Source: Paraburkholderia solisilvae
Lineage (GTDB): Bacteria; Pseudomonadota; Gammaproteobacteria; Burkholderiales; Burkholderiaceae
Reading direction: 5' to 3'
Assembly: GCF_902859875.1 (NCBI RefSeq)
Contig: NZ_CADIKF010000065.1
Location: 1 to 37,259 of the forward strand
Length of the DNA stretch: 37,259 nt
Every line of letters starts with the position of its first letter. The first letter of the stretch is position 1. Under the pieces are notes generated by a model. It was not told where the DNA came from. It did not search any database and saw only the letters and a list, made by a program, of their open reading frames with translations. A program made the translations under genes and the position numbers. Positions 31,256-37,259 of the stretch are shown piece after piece.

Positions 31256-31531
31256 TCACGGATGAGTGGGCGGCGGCCGGCGGCGCGGCGTATCGCCGCG
31301 CGGCGGCTCAGGCCGCGGCGCGCGCACGTTGCTTGCGATGTCGCCACGCAGGTCGCCCCGCGGCGCCGGCGGCGTGAAATCGTGATTACGCGTTTCAGCC
31401 TGTTGCCACGCCTCTAGCGTGGCCGGCTGGTCCGGCTTCCAGTTCCAGCCTTGCGGCCGTTGTTGGGCCGCAGCGGGTGCGGCAAGCGTTGAGACGACAA
31501 TGCCGCACAAAAACAGGGACATTGGTCGCAT
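31256..31531 (-). CDS. Small exported Pro/Arg-rich protein
   Basis: The protein is 91 aa; GGGAG stands 7 nt before the ATG at 31531. A signal peptide covers residues 1-22 (MSLFLCGIVVSTLAAPAAA), cleaved before QQ. The mature chain has WNWKPDQPATLEAWQQAETR followed by a disordered Pro/Arg tail ending RRRPPPTHP. No family recognised. Probably periplasmic. Confidence 0.65.
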   Translation of the reverse strand: MRPMSLFLCGIVVSTLAAPAAAQQRPQGWNWKPDQPATLEAWQQAETRNHDFTPPAPRGDLRGDIASNVRAPRPEPPRGDTPRRRPPPTHP

Positions 31532-31987
31532 GGAGGGCTCCCGTCAGGACGGTAGGTTCCGACTGGTTTGCATGCTCCAACGGTATGCCTGCTGAAGAAA
31601 GCGTGCTGTAAATAATGGTAAATGGTTGTTTCATCGCCGCGTGGCGAGCGGCGACATCGAAACGGCTGGGCGTAGGGACGGGGCCGGGCGCCGGACATGC
31701 CCGCGGACACGAAGGACGTGACGTCCATGTCGCGCCGGATTGCGCGGAAGAGTGCGGCACAGCGCGCGACGCGCACTGGGAGCGGGAGCGACGCCCAATG
31801 AGCTCCGGCCGCCCCGGCCGCCGCCTGATGCTGCGCGCGCCGTGCCGGCGCCGCTGCGGCGATCGCGCCGGATGTCGCGGCAGCGTAAATGACGCTTCGA
31901 TGGGGGGCGGTTATGCGTCGGGCGCCCGTAGGCGCCCGACGGCAAGCAAGCAGCGGACAAACGCGGAAGCGGGTGACGCGGCGGCGC
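31532..31987. other. Intergenic region with an 11-bp hairpin
   Basis: No gene supported. CGTCGGGCGCC (31916-31926) pairs perfectly with GGCGCCCGACG (31931-31941), loop CGTA. It lies 47 nt beyond the stop of the leftward transposase-like gene and may end its transcript, although there is no T-run. Confidence 0.45.
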
Positions 31988-32389
31988 TCAGGCCATCTTC
32001 ACCGGTGCGCGCCACGATTCCGGATTGGTCCAGAACGCGCCGCGCAGGCGATCGCGACTCGGCGGTGCGGGCGGCTTCGCCGCCGTCGCGCCGATGCGTC
32101 CGCGCAACGAAATCTGGCGGCCGCTGGTGCCCAGTCGCTTGACTATTTCAGCGAGCGTGCCGTCCGACTGCCACTCGTCGAAACGGCGACGGCAGGTCGG
32201 CGGCGAAGGATATCGCCCGGGCAGCTTGGACCAGCCTTCGCCCGTCGACAGAACCCACAGCACCGCGTTGACTACGGCGCGTGCTTCCACACGCGGCCGT
32301 CCGCGACGTTCGCTCCGTGCCGGCTCCGCACAGAACAACGCCTCGACCAGAGCCCACTCGTTGTCTTTCAAATCGTCGAACAGCATCAT
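31988..32389 (-). CDS. Small transposase-like protein (IS5-type N-terminal domain only)
   Basis: The protein is 133 aa. GAGGTGA lies 5-6 nt before the first of two ATGs (32389 and 32386). Residues about 3-85 match the N-terminal DUF4096-type domain of IS5-group transposases (FDDLKDNEWALVEALF, then NAVLWVLSTGEGWSKLPGRY and TCRRRFDEWQSDGTL). The DDE catalytic part is missing and is replaced by a basic, Pro-rich tail (TAAKPPAPPSRDRLRGAF). I saw no terminal inverted repeats nearby. The good ribosome binding site and intact frame suggest a retained gene rather than a fresh remnant. A DNA-binding role is likely; the purpose is unknown. Confidence 0.7.
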   Translation of the reverse strand: MMLFDDLKDNEWALVEALFCAEPARSERRGRPRVEARAVVNAVLWVLSTGEGWSKLPGRYPSPPTCRRRFDEWQSDGTLAEIVKRLGTSGRQISLRGRIGATAAKPPAPPSRDRLRGAFWTNPESWRAPVKMA

Positions 32390-32852
32390 GTTTCACCTCA
32401 GCGAAGCTAACTCCGGTGCGCTGCCCCGCGCCGCGCACTCTCGATGCACCGGTTCCCGCGCGTCAAGCCGTTTGAGTCGTGTACGGATGGCGCGTTGGGG
32501 CCGGGTGCCAGGCGGGTCGGGGCTTGCCACGGTGGATGGGAGACCGAACCGTATTCGGCGCCGACCTTGCGCGAATCTCAACGCATGAAGTGTGCCAATC
32601 GGTCGCCCAATCGGCTCGAAGTCCCGTGGCATCAAGCCAATACGGGTGCTAGCCAGGCCCGTATGAGAATCCAAAAAACCCGACCCGCAAATCGGGACAA
32701 TCACCAATCTTGTGCAGCGAGGCTCGTCGCCCGTGCGTTTGCGCTATATTGCTGCGCCGCAACGAAATGGGGCCAACACACGCCGGCGGCGAAACGTGCG
32801 CGCATTCCCGCATACAATTCGCATCAAACAACAGCATTGATGAGGGGCCCAA
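32390..32852. other. Intergenic region upstream of the LysR gene
   Basis: No gene supported. Hairpins: ATACGGG/CCCGTAT (32640-32646 with 32658-32664), and a weak leftward terminator-like CCCGA/TCGGG (32679-32683 with 32692-32696) with A6 on its left. AT-rich DNA at about 32720-32850 should hold the LysR promoter. Confidence 0.4.
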
Positions 32853-33755
32853 ATGAATGTGACGCTGCGGCAATTGCGCGTCTTCATCGAGGTCGCGCGG
32901 CTGCAAAACTTCAGCCGCGCGGGCGATGAAATCGGCCTGACGCAGTCCGCGGTGAGCCGCTGCGTGCGTGAGCTCGAAGCGGAACTCGGCCTCAAGCTGA
33001 TCGACCGGACCACGCGCGACGTGCAGTTGACTGAGGCGGGCGGCAACCTCGTCGCGAGCGTGTCGCGCCTGCTGACCGACCTCGACGACGCGCTGCGCGA
33101 GATCCGTGAAATCGGCGAGCAGCGGCGCGGCCGGGTGGTCGTGGCCGCGAGCCCGACGATCGCCTGCCGTCTGATGCCGCAGGTGATTGCCGCCTGCGGG
33201 CGGCAGTTTCCGTATATCGCGCTCGGCTTGCGCGACGATGTGCAAAGCGACGTGGTGCGCAAGGTGAAATCGGGAGAAGTGGACTTCGGCGTGGTCGTCG
33301 GGCCGATTGCCGCCGACGATCTGTTGACCGAGACCTTGATGACCGATTCGTTCTGTCTCGTGTCGCGCGCCGACCACCCGCTCGCGAAGGGGCAGCAGGT
33401 CGAGTGGCAATCGCTCGACGGGCAGCGGCTGGTGCTGCTCGACTATGCGTCGGGCAGCCGGCCGATCATCGACGCGGCGCTGGACGAGCACGGCGTGCAC
33501 GCGACGGTCGTGCAGGAGCTCGGCCATCCTGCCACCGTGTACGGACTCGTTGAGGCGGGTATCGGCGTGAGCGTGCTGCCATGGCTCGCGTTGCCGCTGC
33601 CGGCTGACGCGACGCTGGTCGCACGGCCGCTGACGCCGCGTGCGCAACGCACGGTCGAGCTCGTGCGGCGCCGCGACCGTTCGTTGTCGCCGGCGGCCGA
33701 GGCCGTGTGGGGGTTGATCAGGCAGGTTCCGGCGCGTACCGAAGATTTGCATTGA
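32853..33755 (+). CDS. LysR-family transcriptional regulator
   Basis: The protein is 300 aa. GAGGGG precedes the ATG. The winged HTH covers about residues 3-62 (TLRQLRVFIEVARLQNFSRA, then EIGLTQSAVSRCVRELEAEL). A linker helix and a two-lobed effector domain follow (RGRVVVAASPTIACRLMPQV about 92-111; PWLALPLPAD near 250). The family length is about 300. Its target is probably the aminotransferase gene downstream on the same strand or itself; no divergent gene is present. The effector cannot be deduced. Confidence 0.92.
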   Translation: MNVTLRQLRVFIEVARLQNFSRAGDEIGLTQSAVSRCVRELEAELGLKLIDRTTRDVQLTEAGGNLVASVSRLLTDLDDALREIREIGEQRRGRVVVAASPTIACRLMPQVIAACGRQFPYIALGLRDDVQSDVVRKVKSGEVDFGVVVGPIAADDLLTETLMTDSFCLVSRADHPLAKGQQVEWQSLDGQRLVLLDYASGSRPIIDAALDEHGVHATVVQELGHPATVYGLVEAGIGVSVLPWLALPLPADATLVARPLTPRAQRTVELVRRRDRSLSPAAEAVWGLIRQVPARTEDLH

Positions 33756-34147
33756 GCGTGTGGCGAGACGCTCGACGCTTGTGCGCGTTGGGTCGGGTTG
33801 CGTTGCGTTGCGTTGGGTCGCGTCGCTTCGCGTTCGGTTCGGTTCGGTTCGGTCGTGTCGCGTCGGTTCGGTTCGCGTCGGGTTGGGTTGGGTTGGGTTG
33901 GGTTGGGTTGGGTCGGCGGCGGCGGGTCGGCGCAGTTCCGTTCGGATCGCAGCAACGCGTCGCGTCAGGTTGCGTCGCGCGCCGCGCTGCCCGGCGTCAG
34001 GTCGGCCCGGCTCCTCGCGTTAGGTCACGGCGGCAGAGCCCTCACCGCGCGGCGTGTACAAATGCCCCTGCGCCACGCCAATCGCCCGCATCCGCATTGC
34101 CACACGATAAACTGACAACTTCCCGACGACTTTGCCCGGATGTCCCG
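33756..34147. other. Spacer between LysR and aminotransferase genes
   Basis: The left half is a degenerate pentanucleotide array (33781-33920), described separately. The right half has no repeats and leads into the aminotransferase start. The frame is open through the spacer only because the array lacks stop codons; it is not protein-like. Confidence 0.5.
33781..33920 (+). repeat. Pentanucleotide array with G-quadruplex potential
   Basis: It contains runs of TTGCG (about 33797-33815), TTCGG (33831-33853) and then TTGGG. The last gives seven GGG tracts separated by TT, from 33880 to 33912, on the plus (coding) strand. Seven short-looped G3 tracts are a strong G-quadruplex motif and a likely slippage hot spot. 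Confidence 0.85.
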
Positions 34148-35356
34148 ATGAGCGAAACGGACGTGCACCAAGCCCTGCTTCCCCACGCGCGCGACGCGGT
34201 ACGCGCGCTGCGCCCGTCGCAAATCCGCGAGGTGGCGAACGCGGGCCTCAGCCTGCCCGACGTGCTGCCGTTCTGGTTCGGCGAGTCCGACCGCGTGACG
34301 CCGTCGTTTATCCGCGACGCCGCGAGCGAAGCGCTGGCCGCCGGCGCGACGTTCTATTCGCATAACCTCGGCATCGCGCCGCTGCGCGCGGCCTTGGCCG
34401 GCTATGTGAGCGCGCTGCACGGCGCGACGGCGGTCGACCACGTCGCGGTGACGAGCGCCGGCGTCAATGCGTTGATGCTCGCCGCGCAACTGGTGGTCGG
34501 CGCGGGCGAGCGCGTGGTCGAGGTGACGCCGCTCTGGCCGAATCTCGTCGAAATTCCGAAAATTCTCGGCGCGCAGGTCGAAACCGTGGCGCTCGACTAC
34601 GGCCCGCGCGGCTGGGCGCTCGATCTCGACAGGCTGCTCGCCGCATTGACGCCGGCCACGAAGGTGCTGATGCTGAACTCGCCGAACAACCCGACCGGCT
34701 GGGTGATGACGCGCGACCAGCAGCGCGCGGTGCTCGATCATTGCCGGCGCCATGGCATCTGGATCATCGCCGACGAGGTCTATGAGCGGCTCTACTACGA
34801 CGACGGGGAAGGAAGCGCTGTGGCGCCGTCATTCCTCGATCTTGCCGCGCGCGATGAACGTGTCATCTGCGTGAATTCGTTTTCGAAGGCGTGGCTGATG
34901 ACCGGCTGGCGGCTCGGCTGGATCGTCGCTCCCGCCTCGCTGATGGACGACCTCGGCAAGCTGGTCGAATACAACACGTCGTGTGCGCCGGCGTTCGTGC
35001 AGCAGGCCGGCGTGGCCGCGGTCCAGCATGGCGAGGCGTTCACGCGGCAGCTGGTCGGCGAGCTGAAGGCGTCGCGCGATCATCTGGTGCACGCGCTGTC
35101 GGCGCTGCCGGGCGTCGCCGTGAAGGCGCCGCCGGGGGCGATGTATCTATTCTTTGCACTTCCCGGCGCGGCGGCGGGCAGCCTCGAACTGTGCAAGACG
35201 CTGGTGCGCGACGCGCGCATCGGCCTTGCGCCGGGCAGCGCGTTCGGCCCGGAGGGGGAAGGCTTCGTGCGCTGGTGTTACGCCTGCGACACGGCGCGGC
35301 TCGATGAGGGTGTCGCGCGACTGCGACGCTTTCTCGACGGCCGGCCGGTGGGCTGA
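34148..35356 (+). CDS. PLP-dependent class I/II aminotransferase
   Basis: The protein is 402 aa from the ATG at 34148 (MSETDVHQALLPHARDAV); codons further upstream run into the repeat array. Fold-type I residues are visible: N181 in SPNNPTG, D209 and Y212 in IIADEVYERLYYDD, the Schiff-base lysine K247 in NSFSKAWLMTGWRLGW, and a C-terminal Arg in GFVRWCYA. The family covers aspartate, tyrosine and related transaminases, so the exact substrate is open. It follows a LysR gene on the same strand, 392 nt away. A 7-bp hairpin lies 46 nt after the stop (35403-35409 with 35416-35422). Confidence 0.92.
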   Translation: MSETDVHQALLPHARDAVRALRPSQIREVANAGLSLPDVLPFWFGESDRVTPSFIRDAASEALAAGATFYSHNLGIAPLRAALAGYVSALHGATAVDHVAVTSAGVNALMLAAQLVVGAGERVVEVTPLWPNLVEIPKILGAQVETVALDYGPRGWALDLDRLLAALTPATKVLMLNSPNNPTGWVMTRDQQRAVLDHCRRHGIWIIADEVYERLYYDDGEGSAVAPSFLDLAARDERVICVNSFSKAWLMTGWRLGWIVAPASLMDDLGKLVEYNTSCAPAFVQQAGVAAVQHGEAFTRQLVGELKASRDHLVHALSALPGVAVKAPPGAMYLFFALPGAAAGSLELCKTLVRDARIGLAPGSAFGPEGEGFVRWCYACDTARLDEGVARLRRFLDGRPVG

Positions 35357-35758
35357 ACGGGGGCGCACGGCGGTGTCTGTGATGCGAGGCGGCGCGCGCC
35401 GCGCGGTTCGGCGCTGAACCGCTGCCCGCCCGGGTATCGCTTGGCGCGATCGGCCGAACACCTGTACAAACTGCCCGCGCCCGTGCCCAGACGGCCGCCC
35501 TCGGCCCGCGTTGACCCGTGTTGGCTTTACGCACTGGATCTTTTTGCGTAATATGCAGCCAGTCACGCGGTTCCTTTCCGGAATATCGCTGCTCCGTCGT
35601 CCGGCTGGGTTTGGCCTGAATGCCTGTTTGCCTCCCCCCGGTGCGTGCTCCCATCAATATGACCGATCAAAATCGGGCGAGCGCGTCTTCTGTTCCATAT
35701 CGTCTGCTTGTCGTCTGTTTGATCCGGTTCTTTTGACCACAGGGTCTGACCTAGCTGC
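35357..35758. other. Intergenic region with scpB promoter
   Basis: No gene. It contains the hairpin GCGGTTC/GAACCGC (35403-35422), possibly ending the aminotransferase transcript, and the promoter at 35526-35554. The sequence after it (35562-35758) would be a 5' UTR of about 200 nt. Confidence 0.45.
35526..35554 (+). promoter_or_regulatory. Probable sigma-70 promoter of scpB
   Basis: TTTACG (35526-35531) and TAATAT (35549-35554) are 17 nt apart and would start transcription near 35562, about 200 nt before scpB. Confidence 0.5.
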
Positions 35759-37039
35759 ATGAATACCCAAGAGGCGAAGATCGTCCTCGAGACTGCATTG
35801 ATCTGCGCGCAGGAGCCATTAAAGCTCGGTGAGTTGCGTAAGCTCTTTGCCGATAACGTGTCGGCAGATACGATTCGCACGCTGCTTGAAGACCTGAAGC
35901 AGGCGTGGTCGGGGCGCGGCGTCGAGCTGGTCGCGCTGGCCACCGGCTGGCGCTTTCAGAGCACGCCGGCGATGCGCACGTATCTCGATCGTCTGCATCC
36001 GGAAAAACCGCCGAAGTATTCGCGCGCGGTGCTCGAGACGTTGGCGATCATCGCTTACCGGCAGCCGGTCACGCGCGGCGATATCGAAGAGATTCGCGGC
36101 GTCACGGTGAATACGCAGGTCGTCAAGCAGCTCGAAGACCGCGGCTGGATCGAGGTGATCGGTCATCGCGATGTGCCGGGGCGCCCGGCCTTGTACGCGA
36201 CCACGCGTCAGTTTCTCGACGACCTCGGGCTGAAAGCGCTCGACGAACTGCCGCCGCTCGACGACCCGTCCGCGCAGGCCAACATCGATCTGCTTGCACA
36301 GCATTCGATCGAGTTCGCGGATGGCGATGCGGCGGATGCGTCAGCGCCGGCCGACGAGACGTCCGCGCGCGATGGCGTGGTCGATGCGACGGGCGAGGCG
36401 GCATTGCCGCAAGCGCTGCCGGATGATGTCGCGGGCGACGCCGCGGCGACACCGGGGCATGCCGGGCAGTCCGCACCGAATGACGGGGTTTCCGACGAGC
36501 CGGCGTCGGGCGGAACGGCATCAAACGAAACAGCATCGAACGAAGCAGCTGAACCGGACGCGGCAGGCGCGGCGCTTGCAGCGGAGCACACGACGGACGC
36601 GACAGACGCGGTGCGTCCCGATGCGCAAGCTGTCGCGCATACCGGCGCGAACCATGGCGAGTCCGTCGCTGCCCACAGCGTCGCGCAGTCAGCGCCCATG
36701 GCGGATCCAGCCGAGGGCGAGGTGACCGATTCATCGGCGCGCACAGCGCAAGCAGACACGCGCGAAGCGGGCCACGTGCAAGATGACGATGACCTTGGCG
36801 GCGCCGCGCCGCACCCCGCTGCCGATGAAGCCCAGAACGACGAGCCGGGTGCCGCCCCGGCCATGAACGAACGTAGCGCACCTCACAGCGAATTCCATAG
36901 CGAACCGCGCAGTGAAGCCGAGCACGCAATCGAGCCGCATTCGACCCATGCGGCGCACGACGGTCCGCAAGACCGCCCGGACGCCGCGCAGGACGCCGGC
37001 GTGGTGACGGACGACGAGTCCGAATCACGCAGCGCCTGA
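35759..37039 (+). CDS. scpB: Chromosome segregation/condensation protein ScpB with long acidic tail
   Basis: The protein is 426 aa. The ScpB core (residues 1 to about 180) has two winged-helix domains: IVLETALICAQEPLKLGELR and the conserved RAVLETLAIIAYRQPVTRGD, IEEIRGVTVNTQVVKQLEDR and GRPALYATTRQFLDDLGL. With ScpA it forms the kleisin complex on SMC and helps chromosome compaction and segregation. Residues about 190-426 are a low-complexity Ala/Asp/Glu/Ser/His-rich tail, more than doubling the usual length of about 190-200 aa. The tail keeps the frame and the high-GC codon use. The next gene is a probable rluB, the usual partner of scpB. Confidence 0.94.
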   Translation: MNTQEAKIVLETALICAQEPLKLGELRKLFADNVSADTIRTLLEDLKQAWSGRGVELVALATGWRFQSTPAMRTYLDRLHPEKPPKYSRAVLETLAIIAYRQPVTRGDIEEIRGVTVNTQVVKQLEDRGWIEVIGHRDVPGRPALYATTRQFLDDLGLKALDELPPLDDPSAQANIDLLAQHSIEFADGDAADASAPADETSARDGVVDATGEAALPQALPDDVAGDAAATPGHAGQSAPNDGVSDEPASGGTASNETASNEAAEPDAAGAALAAEHTTDATDAVRPDAQAVAHTGANHGESVAAHSVAQSAPMADPAEGEVTDSSARTAQADTREAGHVQDDDDLGGAAPHPAADEAQNDEPGAAPAMNERSAPHSEFHSEPRSEAEHAIEPHSTHAAHDGPQDRPDAAQDAGVVTDDESESRSA

Positions 37040-37054
37040 CGTAAGAACCTATGC

Positions 37055-37073
37055 CGCGCCCGCAATGGGCGCG
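37055..37073. other. Hairpin between scpB and rluB
   Basis: CGCGCCC (37055-37061) pairs with GGGCGCG (37067-37073), loop GCAAT. It lies between the scpB stop and the rluB ribosome binding site; no T-run follows, so transcription can continue. Confidence 0.4.
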
Positions 37074-37096
37074 CGACCTGACATTTTGAGGTTGTT

Positions 37097-37259
37097 TTGA
37101 CAGACATCCACGATACCGATTCGTCCGAATCCGAGCGCGCGGTTCGCACTGCGCCCGTTGCTGACGATACGCGCGCCGCGTCCGCGCCGGCCGGCGCGAC
37201 GGAACGCACCGGCAACGCGGGCGAGGGCGCCGGCACGGAGGGCGACGAACGCCCGCGCC
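37097..37259 (+). CDS. rluB: Probable 23S rRNA pseudouridine synthase RluB, N-terminal part
   Basis: A frame starting at TTG 37097 runs off the window (54 codons). TGAGG at 37087-37091 sits at the right distance. The sequence (TDIHDTDSSESERAVRTAPV and on) is a polar, acidic, disordered N-terminus. The catalytic domain is not in view. The call rests on the conserved scpB-rluB gene order and on the long disordered N-termini of RluB in Burkholderiaceae. Confidence 0.55.
   Translation, partial: MTDIHDTDSSESERAVRTAPVADDTRAASAPAGATERTGNAGEGAGTEGDERPR

Noticed and set aside
32672..32700. Leftward intrinsic terminator before the LysR gene
   Set aside because: The stem is only 5 bp with an 8-nt loop, and no leftward gene ends there.
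32649..33752. 367-codon minus-strand frame opposite the LysR gene
   Set aside because: Shadow of the LysR gene with no family features.
33707..34147. Upstream extension of the aminotransferase frame through the repeat array
   Set aside because: The extension encodes only repeat-derived residues. The ATG at 34148 gives the normal family length.

Overview
The window is GC-rich chromosomal DNA with Proteobacterial gene content. It fits a betaproteobacterium of the Burkholderiaceae, most likely Paraburkholderia or Burkholderia. The pointers are the MexEF-OprN-like efflux operon, the scpB-rluB pair with long low-complexity extensions, several IclR, Lrp and LysR regulators, and small stand-alone transposase-like HTH proteins. 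This assignment is inferred from gene content and composition; there is no rRNA or tRNA gene in the window to anchor it.

Layout. 1-231 (-) is the N-terminus of what looks like a periplasmic efflux adaptor cut by the window edge. 966-1814 (-) is an IclR regulator with a KdgR-like half-site pair in front of it. 1815-3320 is an AT-richer islet with two tandem plus-strand terminators that no gene explains and a small transposase-type HTH protein. 3321-3911 (+) is an exported protein with an internal duplication. 9992-3915 (-) is a complete tripartite RND efflux operon (adaptor, pump, outer-membrane lipoprotein). 11056-10520 (-) is an ECF sigma factor without a visible anti-sigma gene, behind a palindromic operator/promoter. 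11801-11421 (-) is crcB, preceded at 11963-11915 by a clear fluoride riboswitch. 13544-12342 (-) is an ammonium transporter, divergent from an orphan hybrid-free sensor kinase (13908-15578, +).

15721-20917 holds a small membrane protein, a DJ-1/PfpI protein divergent from a GNAT acetyltransferase that is translationally coupled to a lipoprotein, and a large MscS-family channel. 21025-22334 is a divergent pair: a cysteine-dioxygenase-type enzyme and an Lrp/AsnC regulator resembling E. coli DecR, with a full-consensus Lrp box between them. 22452-27436 carries a small membrane protein, a large FUSC-type exporter with a repeat-rich insertion, the ribosome-rescue hydrolase ArfB, and an EAL phosphodiesterase.

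27757-32389 is a run of small genes (quinol-type monooxygenase, several hypothetical or exported small proteins, a YdcF protein and a DUF4096-type transposase-like protein). 32853-35356 has a LysR regulator and an aminotransferase, separated by a pentanucleotide array containing seven GGG tracts. 35759-37259 is scpB with a long acidic extension, followed by the start of a probable rluB.

The most distinctive content is regulatory: the fluoride riboswitch, the Lrp box in the thiol-dioxygenase divergon, the operator of the ECF sigma gene, the orphan tandem terminators and the G-quadruplex-type array. I saw no CRISPR array, no intact insertion sequence, no prophage and no tRNA or rRNA gene.
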